64,000 nucleotides of DNA, taken from NCBI GenBank assembly GCA_047633055.1, contig JBLIEI010000017.1:1-64000 (forward strand). Direction: 5' to 3'. Origin of the DNA: CALJFL01 sp047633055 (lineage in GTDB: Bacteria > Pseudomonadota > Gammaproteobacteria > Pseudomonadales > Halieaceae). The position numbers were made by a program, and so were the translations under genes. The stretch's first letter is position 1. Each line of letters opens with the position of its first letter. Below the pieces are notes generated by a model, which made no database searches, had not been told where the DNA came from, and was given only the letters and a program-made list of their open reading frames with translations. Shown piece after piece: positions 43,361 to 52,563 of the stretch.

Positions 43361-45781
43361 ATGAAAATCAACAGCCTATCCATTTGTAAGCCCCACTTAG
43401 TCCTGACCGCGCTGGCGCTGGCGATTGCGCCCGTGTCGCAAACCATGGCGCAGCTCATGCTAGAGGAGGTCATTGTTACTGCCCAGAAGCGTGAGCAAAG
43501 CCTGCAGGATGTGCCCATTTCTGTCTCTGCCATGAGCGGTGAGAAGATCAATGACAACGGCATTGTCGATCTCGAGGAGCTGGCGTTGAATATTCCCAAC
43601 TTTAATATTAACAAGGGACAGGCTAGCCCCAACCTTTTTATTCGCGGTGTCGGCTCAGGTACTAACGCGGGTTTTGAGCAATCTGTTGGTCTGTACATCG
43701 ATGGTATTTATTCAGGCCGTGCGCAATTAGCCGCGGTTCCTCTGACCCTCGATCTACAGCGCGTTGAAGTTTTGAAAGGTCCACAGGCTATTCTGTTCGG
43801 CAAGAACACTATCGGTGGTGCGGTCAATATTACTTCCGCACGTCCGGATCACGAGTTTGATGCCTACGCGGAGGCCCTGTATGCCCCTGAAGACGGCGAG
43901 CAGATCTACACTGGCGTTATCAATGGCAGTATCACTGACAGCCTCGCAGGTCGCCTGGCAATCCGTTACGAGGGTATGGACGGTTGGTGGGACAACGAAA
44001 CGCTGAATGAAGAGGGGCCGGACAAAGATAACTTATACATACGCGCCAGTTTGCTCTGGGATGCTGCCGATAATGTCGAGGTTCTGGCGAAGTACGAGAC
44101 TGGTGATTTTGAAACTGCCAATCGTCCCTTTGTTATTTACCAGTCAGATCAACCCGTCAATTTTCAGGGTGATGAGCCCATTCCGTTTACGAGTGATCGC
44201 GATAAAGGCGCCTCCAACCTGGCTGCGGTCGACAAAGCGGAAACTGATGTTTTCGCCTTAACCGTTAATTGGGATTTGGACTTCGCAACCGTGACTTCGG
44301 TTACTGGCTATGCCTCTTATGAACTGGCAGCAGTTAGCGATACAGATTTCAGCACCGTAGCGGCGTTGCAACGTACTCTGGACGAGGAATACGACCAGTT
44401 CAGTCAGGAGCTGCGCCTGGTATCTCCTGGCGGGGAAGCGTTGGACTGGATTGTGGGTGCCTATTACCAACAAGCTGAGCTCGATGTCAGTCGTGTGAAT
44501 ACTGATTTAGATTTCGCTTTGTTAGGTCCAATTAGCGTCGCTGCGCTGGTAGGGCTTGGTCTGGAGGCTCAACCTTCTCTATTTGAGCAGGAATCTAACT
44601 CCTGGGCAGTGTTTGCCCAGGGCACCTGGAACTTTACCGATACAGTACGTATGGGTGTTGGGGTGCGGTATAACGAAGAAACTAAGGATCTGGATAAGGT
44701 GACTAGAAGCCAGGGCCTGTTAGGTGCCAGGGCAGCGACCAGTGGCCCAGCGGCGAACTTTATTGTGCAAGCTAACCCGGCTTCAGGCGTTTTGATTGGC
44801 GATGTCCGCAGTCATGATTTTCGCGGTCTCTCTCGCGATGAAGATGCCTTCACCTTCTCCGGTAATTTACAATGGGACCCTACTGACTCGGCGATGTTAT
44901 ACGCTACCGTGAGCACCGGATTTAAAGGGGGCGGTTTCGACGAAGCCTATACCGGAGCCGGTTCAACGGTGCGCACCGGTAGTGTTGCAACCGGCGAGCC
45001 GGACGGAGGTGTAATTCAAACCGGTATCGACGGTTCCATTCTTGAATATGACGATGAAACAGTTTTGGCCTATGAAATAGGGGCCAAGATGACCCTGGCC
45101 GATGGCGCTGCGAACCTGAACATCGCGATTTTCCGCATGGAGTATGAAGACCTGCAAGTGAGTTCCCTGGTAGGCGACATTTTCCAGGTCGGTAACGCAG
45201 GTGAAGCTATTAGTCAGGGGATTGAGATAGACGGCCGTTGGATGCTTGCCGAAGGTTTTACCGTTGGTGGTGCAATGGCTTACCTGGATGCGACTTATGA
45301 CGCATTTGATGGGGCCACCTGCACGATTCCTCAATCAACAGATCCCTCGAATAATCCGGGGTGCCTGGCTGCAGATGGCAGTGGCAATATTACTGCCCCG
45401 GGCGCCGGCGGCCAGGACCTGAGTGGCGAAACCCTGCTGTTTGCCCCTGAGTGGAGTTACAACATCAACGCAACGTGGATTATTCCGCTAAGCGGCGATC
45501 TGGAAATCCGCACCAATGCCGACGTTAACTATACCGATGAGTTTTACTCGGCTTTGGACTTGGATCCGAATACGCTGCATGACTCGGTCGTGCGCGTTAA
45601 TGCCCGTATTGCACTGGCAACGATTGATGACAAGTGGAGCATCGCACTGGTAGGCAAGAACCTCACCGATGAAGAGTCGCGCGTATGGAACAACGACGTG
45701 CCTACCACTGCCAGCAACTCCTACTTCGGTGTTCCCGAGCGTCCACGCTCACTGGCTATTCAGGCAAGGTACCGCTTCTAG
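43361..45781 (+). CDS. TonB-dependent outer-membrane receptor
   Basis: An 806-residue receptor. A signal peptide precedes QLMLEEVIVTAQKREQSLQDVPISVSAM (TonB-box region); the plug has LFIRGVGSG and VEVLKGPQAILFGKNTIGGAV. The barrel ends LAIQARYRF. It is distinct from the receptor at 36265 but of the same broad group. The ribosome site AGAGGAAAG is clear. The sulfatase follows 41 bases later, an arrangement usual for uptake and desulfation of one ligand. Confidence 0.93.
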   Translation: MKINSLSICKPHLVLTALALAIAPVSQTMAQLMLEEVIVTAQKREQSLQDVPISVSAMSGEKINDNGIVDLEELALNIPNFNINKGQASPNLFIRGVGSGTNAGFEQSVGLYIDGIYSGRAQLAAVPLTLDLQRVEVLKGPQAILFGKNTIGGAVNITSARPDHEFDAYAEALYAPEDGEQIYTGVINGSITDSLAGRLAIRYEGMDGWWDNETLNEEGPDKDNLYIRASLLWDAADNVEVLAKYETGDFETANRPFVIYQSDQPVNFQGDEPIPFTSDRDKGASNLAAVDKAETDVFALTVNWDLDFATVTSVTGYASYELAAVSDTDFSTVAALQRTLDEEYDQFSQELRLVSPGGEALDWIVGAYYQQAELDVSRVNTDLDFALLGPISVAALVGLGLEAQPSLFEQESNSWAVFAQGTWNFTDTVRMGVGVRYNEETKDLDKVTRSQGLLGARAATSGPAANFIVQANPASGVLIGDVRSHDFRGLSRDEDAFTFSGNLQWDPTDSAMLYATVSTGFKGGGFDEAYTGAGSTVRTGSVATGEPDGGVIQTGIDGSILEYDDETVLAYEIGAKMTLADGAANLNIAIFRMEYEDLQVSSLVGDIFQVGNAGEAISQGIEIDGRWMLAEGFTVGGAMAYLDATYDAFDGATCTIPQSTDPSNNPGCLAADGSGNITAPGAGGQDLSGETLLFAPEWSYNINATWIIPLSGDLEIRTNADVNYTDEFYSALDLDPNTLHDSVVRVNARIALATIDDKWSIALVGKNLTDEESRVWNNDVPTTASNSYFGVPERPRSLAIQARYRF

Positions 45782-45822
45782 TCTCCACGTTAACCAAACT
45801 CAGGATTGAGGAGATAGCCGGC

Positions 45823-47358
45823 ATGAAAATGAAGACCACGTTACGGTCACTCGTACTTTTGATGGGGCTCCTTTCGTTCGCCCCGTTACTGAGTGCAGCC
45901 GACAAACCTAACATTCTGGTGATCTGGGGTGATGATATCGGTATCTGGAATATCAGCCGATACAGCATGGGCCAGATGGGCTACCACACGCCTAATATCG
46001 ACCGCATTGCGAACGAGGGCACAATCTTTACGGATTACTATGGTGAGCAAAGTTGTACGGCGGGTCGCTCAGCCTTTATCACGGGGCAGCATCCGGTGCG
46101 TACCGGCCTGACCAAGGTGGGCATCCCCGGTTCCGATCTTGGCCTGCAACCTGAAGACCCTACACTGGCCGAGTTGCTTAAGCCCCAGGGTTATGTTTCC
46201 GGCCAGTTCGGCAAGAATCACTTGGGGGACAAGGACGAGTTCCTGCCAACCAACCACGGCTTTGACGAGTTTTTTGGCAACCTCTATCACCTCCAAGCGG
46301 AGGAGGCACCTGAGGACCCCGATTATCCGAAAATTCCCGGCTTTCGCGAAAAATACGGCCCTCGCGGTGTGATACACAGCTACGCCGATGGCAAGATCGA
46401 AGACAGTGGCCCACTGACCAGCAAACGTATGGAGACTGTTGACGAGGAATTTCTAGCCGCTTCCCTCAAGTTTATCGACACTGCCCACAAGAACGGTAAG
46501 CCGTTCTTCGTTTGGTTCAATTCAACCCGCATGCATTATTACACCCACGTAAAACCTGAAACGCTGGGGGCCAGCGGTGGGCAGGGGTTCTATAACGACG
46601 CCATGGTGGAGCATGACGGTCACGTTGGCACATTGCTTGGCAAGCTGGACGAGTTGGGTATAGTGGATAACACGATAGTTATTTACTCTACCGACAACGG
46701 CCCTCATTTTAATCAATGGCCCGATGCAGCGATTACCCCTTACCGCGGTGAGAAAAACACCAACTGGGAGGGTGGGTATCGCGTGCCCGCGATGGTGCGC
46801 TGGCCTGGTGAGATTAAATCAGGTGCGATCAGCAACCAGGTTATGTCTCACCTAGACTGGATACCTACACTGATGGCCGCAGTAGGCGACGACCAGATTA
46901 AGGAGGATCTGAAAAAGGGTAAGCGAGTTGGCAGTGATACGTTTAAAGTGCATCTGGACGGTTATAACTTCCTGCCATTTCTCAAGGGTGAGCAGGCGAT
47001 TGCACCCAGGCGCGAGTTCTTCTATTTCAGCGATGACGGTCTGTTGACCTCTGCCCGGATAGGCGATTGGAAGTTTGTGTTCGCCGAGCAGCGCGCCCGC
47101 CGCTTTGATGTATGGCGTGACCCCTTCGTGGTCTTGCGTATACCCAAGATATTTAACCTGCGTCGGGATCCCTTCGAACGGGCCGACACAGACTCTAACA
47201 GCTACAATTTGTGGTGGGACAAGAAAATCGGTTCCGTTGGAAGTCTCGCCTTCGGCGCTGTCAGCCAGTTTGTTGGCAGCTTTGAACAGTTTCCGCCTAG
47301 ACAGCGACCGGGAACATTCGCCGTGGAACAGATTATGGAAAGCGTTTATAGAGAGTAA
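45823..47358 (+). CDS. Sulfatase (exported)
   Basis: A 511-residue formylglycine-dependent sulfatase. A signal peptide ends near PLLSA. Metal residues are in WGDDIGIWN (Asp37, Asp38) and YSTDNGPH; the catalytic Cys78 is in QSCTAGRSAFITGQ, a C-T-A-x-R sulfatase motif. The start at 45823 is set by GAGGAG and gives a proper signal peptide. It differs from the sulfatase at 24500 in motif and lacks a C-terminal anchor. Neighbours suggest it works on the ligand of the adjacent TonB receptor. Confidence 0.92.
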   Translation: MKMKTTLRSLVLLMGLLSFAPLLSAADKPNILVIWGDDIGIWNISRYSMGQMGYHTPNIDRIANEGTIFTDYYGEQSCTAGRSAFITGQHPVRTGLTKVGIPGSDLGLQPEDPTLAELLKPQGYVSGQFGKNHLGDKDEFLPTNHGFDEFFGNLYHLQAEEAPEDPDYPKIPGFREKYGPRGVIHSYADGKIEDSGPLTSKRMETVDEEFLAASLKFIDTAHKNGKPFFVWFNSTRMHYYTHVKPETLGASGGQGFYNDAMVEHDGHVGTLLGKLDELGIVDNTIVIYSTDNGPHFNQWPDAAITPYRGEKNTNWEGGYRVPAMVRWPGEIKSGAISNQVMSHLDWIPTLMAAVGDDQIKEDLKKGKRVGSDTFKVHLDGYNFLPFLKGEQAIAPRREFFYFSDDGLLTSARIGDWKFVFAEQRARRFDVWRDPFVVLRIPKIFNLRRDPFERADTDSNSYNLWWDKKIGSVGSLAFGAVSQFVGSFEQFPPRQRPGTFAVEQIMESVYRE

Positions 47359-47418
47359 CGAGTGGCTGTAGCCATTGTGAAATACTCAACGGAACGATAT
47401 TTTTTGAGGAGCATTTAA

Positions 47419-49377
47419 GTGAAACGAATCAGTCCCTCGGTGCAATCCGTAGTTTGCAACAGCAGTTTCTGGAAGCATGCAGTCCGTCTCTGCTCCGCCG
47501 GCATGTTGTCACTCGTAGTGATCGTCGGTGCGGCACAATCGGCTGAACGCGCAACGTACTCACCCTATGTCGATAAAAACTTTCCGAGTAAAGTGCTGTT
47601 TGGTGACGTCCATGTGCATACAGGTTTGTCCGGTGACGCCGGTGGCGGTGGCACACGCCTGATGCCGCGCGACGCCTATCGCTTCGCGCGTGGCGAGCAG
47701 GTCGTATCCAACACAGGGCAACCTGTGAGGGTGGCCCAGGCCTACGACTTCCTCGCCGTCGCTGACCACACAGACGGAATGGGAGTTATCACCGATATTC
47801 TCGCTGGTGCACCCAATATCATGGCGGACCCCTATGGGCGGGAACTTAATGCGGCATTTAATAAAGGGGGAAAGGCAGCGCGTGCGGCAACAGTTGACAT
47901 GATCGCGCGGTTTTCTCAGGGAAAAATCAACGAGACACTGAATTATCAGCCTGGTAATCCAGCCTATCGCGCTACCTGGGAGAAGATAGTACAGGCAGCA
48001 GAGGACTATAATGATCCGGGAAATTTCACGGCACTGATCGGATTCGAATGGACCTCTTTAGTCAAGGGCAATAACCTGCACCGCGTGGTGTTGATGCGTG
48101 ATGGCGGCGATAAGGCAACAATGGTCGAGCCCTACACTACAACCCCTCCTTTGGGCAGTCCTGACCCTAGAGACCTGTGGAAGTGGATGGCGGACTGGGA
48201 GCATACAACGGGTGGACAGATGTTGGCGATTCCCCACAACGGCAACCTGTCCAATGGCTGGATGTTTCCGTTGGTCGACAATTTCGATAAGGACAAGCCC
48301 TTGGATGAGGCCTACCTGAAGGCCCGCAGACGTTGGGAACCCCTGGTTGAGGTCAGCCAGACCAAAGGGGATGGTGAAGCGCACCCGCTGTTGTCGCCAG
48401 ACGATGACTTCGCCGATTTTGAGACCTGGGATATGGGCAATCTCGATGTGAGTGCGGGCAAGACGCCCGATATGCTACCAGGCGAGTATGCGCGCGCGGC
48501 GCTGAAGCGCGGACTCGAGTTGGATGCGTCCACCGGTATCAATCCTTTTAAATTCGGGATGATTGGTTCATCTGATAGCCATACCGCGCTCGCCACCAAT
48601 GCCGAAAACAATTTTTTTGGCAAGATGGCGAATACAGAGCCGCATCCCGGTCGATCTTCTGGCAATGAGAAAAGTAATCCTGAGCTGGGTATAAAGCGCA
48701 AGGGTTGGCAGACTGTGGCGTCGGGGGTGGTAGCAGTTTGGGCACAGGAAAACACCCGCGGTGACATTTTCGATGCCATGCTACGAAAGGAAACCTACGC
48801 CACGACTGGCCCGCGAATCAAGGTCCGTTTCTTCGGCGGCTTCGAGTTCACCGAGGAGGATGCTCGCACAGGCCAGCCAGCGGTTATCGGTTACGGTAAA
48901 GGTGTGCCGATGGGCGGTGATCTGCCAGCGTCAACGCACGGCGGCTCCCCCACGTTCCTGGTAGCGGCAATGAAGGATCCGCAAAGTGGAAACCTCGATC
49001 GCATTCAAGTCATCAAGGGATGGTTGGATGTAAAGGGAAAAGCGCGTGAGAAAGTTTACGATGTGGTCTGGGGTGATGCCGATAAGCGTGAGCGTGGCGA
49101 GGATGGGGTCGTGCCTGCCGTTGGCAGTACGGTCGATAGAAAAACGGCAACCTGGACGAATACGATTGGTGAAGCGGAGTTACTCGCGGTATGGAAAGAC
49201 CCCGACTTCGATCCGTCGGTGAGAGCGTTCTATTATGCCAGGGTGCTGGAGATACCGACGCCGCGCTGGACGACCTATGATGCGGCCAGATTTGGTGAGG
49301 AGATCCCCCGCGGTGCACCGATCAGTATACAGGAACGTGCGTATACTGCGCCGATTTGGTATACGCCAGAGCGTTGA
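47419..49377 (+). CDS. DUF3604 protein (exported)
   Basis: A 652-residue exported protein; the signal sequence ends near GAAQSA. Ligand series: LFGDVHVHTGLSGDA (His65, His67), VADHTDG, IPHNGNLS and GSSDSHTA. Its end (IQVIKGWLDVKGKAREKVYDV and YYARVLEIPTPRWTTYDA) parallels the copies at 30786 and 34103. It closes the plus-strand cluster behind the sulfatase and faces the AraC gene at 49495. Confidence 0.88.
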   Translation: MKRISPSVQSVVCNSSFWKHAVRLCSAGMLSLVVIVGAAQSAERATYSPYVDKNFPSKVLFGDVHVHTGLSGDAGGGGTRLMPRDAYRFARGEQVVSNTGQPVRVAQAYDFLAVADHTDGMGVITDILAGAPNIMADPYGRELNAAFNKGGKAARAATVDMIARFSQGKINETLNYQPGNPAYRATWEKIVQAAEDYNDPGNFTALIGFEWTSLVKGNNLHRVVLMRDGGDKATMVEPYTTTPPLGSPDPRDLWKWMADWEHTTGGQMLAIPHNGNLSNGWMFPLVDNFDKDKPLDEAYLKARRRWEPLVEVSQTKGDGEAHPLLSPDDDFADFETWDMGNLDVSAGKTPDMLPGEYARAALKRGLELDASTGINPFKFGMIGSSDSHTALATNAENNFFGKMANTEPHPGRSSGNEKSNPELGIKRKGWQTVASGVVAVWAQENTRGDIFDAMLRKETYATTGPRIKVRFFGGFEFTEEDARTGQPAVIGYGKGVPMGGDLPASTHGGSPTFLVAAMKDPQSGNLDRIQVIKGWLDVKGKAREKVYDVVWGDADKRERGEDGVVPAVGSTVDRKTATWTNTIGEAELLAVWKDPDFDPSVRAFYYARVLEIPTPRWTTYDAARFGEEIPRGAPISIQERAYTAPIWYTPER

Positions 49378-49494
49378 GGTAGTCGTATAGAGTTGACCCG
49401 CGGAGAATCTGTTTACGACGAATAGACCTGCCGTACGCCTGCGTGCTCATGGTAAAAAGCGCAACACACATGATGCATGTGGGCGGGATACTGC

Positions 49495-50490
49495 TTATCC
49501 ATATAGCCTTTTCCATTCCCTCGGTGATACGCCGTGACGCGCCTTAAAGGCATTGGAGAAAGCGGGCAGTCCCGAGTAACACAGCATATGCGCGAGCAGG
49601 GTAAGAGGGCCATCGGATTCGCGCAGGTGATTACAGGCGATTTCGAAGCGAACATCGTCGAGCAAGTCTTTGAAACTGGTGTCGACGGCCTTGAGTTTGC
49701 GCTGCAAGGTCCGCTTATTCACGGCCAGCGAACCAGCCACACGTTCAGCTGAACAGTCACCAGTCAGCAGTGCTTTCTTGATCAGGTAACTCACCTTTGC
49801 GGCGAAGTCATCGCTGAACGTCTGATCCAGTTCTCGCAAATGATGTTCCAGCACCTGGTGCAGACGCGGATCTGCTTCGGCCAGTGGAATATCGAGCATA
49901 TTCGCATCACTGGCAATAATCGTGGTCTCCCAGTCGAAGTATATCGGGCACTCGAATTGAGCGCGGTAGCGGCGCGTATCAGCGGGGGCTCCATGGGGCA
50001 GGTAGATGGCCAGTGGCTTCCAGCCAGCGTGCAATAAATTCATCGCCTTGGTCGCGATGCCCGCAACCAGATCACTTTGCTGGTAAATCGGCGCATTCCG
50101 CTGGGGCCGGGTGGTAAAACTCCAGTTCAATACACCCTGCTCTACCGCGGTGGTTACCACAGCGCCTTGGTTGTGCTGGGCAAAGTACTGACTAAGTTCT
50201 CGCAGTGCAGCGCGAACGTTGGGGGACTGCTGAATAAAATAGCCCACGGCGCCAAGAATATTTATATCCTGATGGGTTGATAGCTGGAGTCCGAAGTGAG
50301 GGCAATCAAGCACTCGGGCCGACTCGTCGAGCAAGCGAAGGTACGCTGGGTAGGAAATCCAGGTCTCCGGATCCAGATCCGCTCTGCCCAGACCGACACT
50401 CGCCATAATCGCCAGCGGGTCTCCTCCGCACTGGGCCACAGTTTCTGAATAACCGTGGAGGGCTGAGGCTCTGACGAGGTAATCACTCAC
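49495..50490 (-). CDS. AraC-family regulator, OruR type
   Basis: A 331-residue regulator. The N-terminal ligand domain (about 20-200) resembles the one at 20275; the C-terminal HTH pair reads VAGSLAVNKRTLQRKLKAVDTSFKDLLDDV and LAHMLCYSGLPAFSNAFKARHGVSPREWKR. It ends convergent to the DUF3604 gene and is the natural candidate to control the 39-49 kb cluster. The 17-bp word of the other regulator was not found near its promoter. Confidence 0.9.
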   Translation of the reverse strand: MSDYLVRASALHGYSETVAQCGGDPLAIMASVGLGRADLDPETWISYPAYLRLLDESARVLDCPHFGLQLSTHQDINILGAVGYFIQQSPNVRAALRELSQYFAQHNQGAVVTTAVEQGVLNWSFTTRPQRNAPIYQQSDLVAGIATKAMNLLHAGWKPLAIYLPHGAPADTRRYRAQFECPIYFDWETTIIASDANMLDIPLAEADPRLHQVLEHHLRELDQTFSDDFAAKVSYLIKKALLTGDCSAERVAGSLAVNKRTLQRKLKAVDTSFKDLLDDVRFEIACNHLRESDGPLTLLAHMLCYSGLPAFSNAFKARHGVSPREWKRLYG

Positions 50491-50838
50491 AAGGTAAGTG
50501 CCCTGTATCCATTTTGTCGCAAAATATTAACTTAATAGAAGCGGCTGTCAAGGTGCGCCTGGCGAATTACAAGTTTGAGCGGCCCTCGGCAATTTAAAGA
50601 ATCCACGCCAGTGCTTTTGCTACCGATATATCATTGATATCGATTACTTTGGCGCAGAGGGTTCACTGGTGTAGTTCCATTCCGCCCACAATGCTCCCCT
50701 ACCTCCTACAGTGCCACCAATCGAGCTTCCTCGGGATTGCCAATCTTGCTAGGATCTATGTATGAATACAGACAAGCGCCTAACGCGAATTGTCTATGCC
50801 AAGTTGAGGGCTTCCACCGATAGGCGCATGATGCCTCT
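50491..50838. other. Divergent intergenic region
   Basis: This region separates the AraC gene from ppnN. An imperfect dyad, CGATAT (50624-50629) and ATATCG (50637-50642), is the only notable structure; it might be an AraC site. No other gene is seen. Confidence 0.35.
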
Positions 50839-52200
50839 ATGGAAAAAATTGCGCATGCCATTGTAAAACCAATCAAATCCCTCAATCTGCTCTCTCAGGC
50901 CGACATTGAAGGGCTAGCGAGTAGTCGCAGGGATTTGTTCACACTGTTTCGGCATTGTGCGCTGGCAATACTGAATACCAACAGTGACAAGGACGACGCC
51001 GAACAAATCTATGCGGACTACTCTGACTTTGAGGTCCGCCTGAGGCCCCAGCCCCGTGGCCTTACGTTGGAGTTGTTCAACGCGCCGCCCCAGTCCTTTG
51101 TCGACGGCAAGATGATTCGCGGTATCCAGGAACATCTGTTCTGTGCATTACGTGACATTCTGTATACCGATTTCAAGATCACTGCGGCCCAGACTGCGCC
51201 GTCCACTCCCGCCGAGATGACCAACACCGTATTCCGTATTCTTCGCAATGCCGCCATTGTGCGCCCTAACGAGCAACCGCAAATGGTTGTCTGCTGGGGG
51301 GGGCATTCGATCAGCCGCGAAGAGTACGACTATGCCAAACAGGTAGGCTATGCGCTGGGCCTGCGCGGCCTGGACATTGTGACGGGTTGTGGTACCGGGG
51401 CGATGAAGGCACCGATGAAAGGCGCGGCGGTGGGACATGCCAAGCAACAGATAAAGACCGGCCGCTATATTGGCATTAGCGAACCGGGCATTATCGCTTC
51501 TGAGTCACCCAACGCCATTGTCAACGAACTGGTGATCATGCCGGATATCGAGAAACGCCTGGAGGCTTTCGTCAGGATTGCCCACACGATCATCGTTTTT
51601 CCAGGAGGCGTGGGCACCGTCGAGGAACTTCTCTATCTCCTGAGTATTCTGATGCACCCGGGCAACAGCGACGCTATACCGTTGATACTTGCCGGGCCCC
51701 ACACTTGTCGCCAGTACTTCGACGAACTGGAACGGTTTCTGGTCGCATGCCTGGGCGAGGAGGTAAAGCAACACTTTCGTGTCATAGTCGGGGATCCGGA
51801 CGAGGTAGGTCGAAGTGTCCGGGCAGCCGTCGAAGAGGTGCACGCTCGCCGTCGTCATGCCCAGCAGGCCTATTACTACAACTGGGAGCTGGAGATTTCG
51901 CGTGACCTGCAGGAGCCGTTTAGTCCGACGCACGAGAATATGTCTGCCTTGGAATTGCACATAGAGGCACCCCGGCACGAGCTGGCCAGTACCCTGCGCT
52001 GTGCCTTTTCCGGATTGGTGGCAGGCAATGTCAAGGCCTTTGGCATTGAACAGGTTCGCCGTCACGGACCCTATAAGCTCTCGGGAGACGCAAAGCTTCT
52101 AGCCAGCATGGATCGACTGTTGCGGGTGCTCGTTAGGGAGCAGCGAATGAAGCTGGGAGAGGGCGAACAGGATTATCAACCCTGTTATCAATTGGTCTAA
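50839..52200 (+). CDS. ppnN: Pyrimidine/purine nucleotide 5'-monophosphate nucleosidase
   Basis: A 453-residue enzyme of the LOG/YgdH group that cleaves nucleoside monophosphates to base and ribose 5-phosphate. The N-terminal arm (ASSRRDLFTLFRHCALAILN) matches PpnN; the Rossmann core has VVCWGGHSI, VTGCGTGAMKAPMKGA and the phosphate motif PGGVGTVEELLYL (255-267). Length equals E. coli PpnN (454). A housekeeping gene and probably the most conserved one in this part of the window. Its ribosome site is weak. Confidence 0.93.
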   Translation: MEKIAHAIVKPIKSLNLLSQADIEGLASSRRDLFTLFRHCALAILNTNSDKDDAEQIYADYSDFEVRLRPQPRGLTLELFNAPPQSFVDGKMIRGIQEHLFCALRDILYTDFKITAAQTAPSTPAEMTNTVFRILRNAAIVRPNEQPQMVVCWGGHSISREEYDYAKQVGYALGLRGLDIVTGCGTGAMKAPMKGAAVGHAKQQIKTGRYIGISEPGIIASESPNAIVNELVIMPDIEKRLEAFVRIAHTIIVFPGGVGTVEELLYLLSILMHPGNSDAIPLILAGPHTCRQYFDELERFLVACLGEEVKQHFRVIVGDPDEVGRSVRAAVEEVHARRRHAQQAYYYNWELEISRDLQEPFSPTHENMSALELHIEAPRHELASTLRCAFSGLVAGNVKAFGIEQVRRHGPYKLSGDAKLLASMDRLLRVLVREQRMKLGEGEQDYQPCYQLV

Positions 52201-52281
52201 TGAGTGCAAGATGAATACGGACACGCGCAGCTGTGTCCCGCCCGGTAATCTACAGTACCGGCTGGCCGATGACCAAAAACG

Positions 52282-52472
52282 GTAGTGCCAAGTTAAATCG
52301 CTGATATCGTTATAATAACCCCACGATACTATTCAATCTTGGTCGTCACTTCATCAGGGCGGAACGCTATCGGGGTCTTAGAGGGAGTGCGTTCGAAGAA
52401 CGGGGTAGGGCAGTGGCTTGAAACGTGAGGTTAGATTACCATGGTCTGAAGACGTTAAATTTGTCGATACCC
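52282..52472 (+). mobile_element. IS6-type deletion remnant (left copy)
   Basis: A left-end-like GGTAGTGCCAAGTTAAATC (52282) and a 3' end segment (GCGTTCGAAGAACGGGGTAG and AAATTTGTCGATACC, to 52472) remain, but the transposase interior is missing. The same orientation as the copy at 53804; together they bracket the AT-rich gene between. Confidence 0.6.
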
Positions 52473-52563
52473 TTAGTTTTCTAAGTGACAAAAATTACCC
52501 GTTTTATTTACAGATCCTCAGCTATAACTAGTATGTCGTCTTTAATTATTCAGGGAAGTCCTC

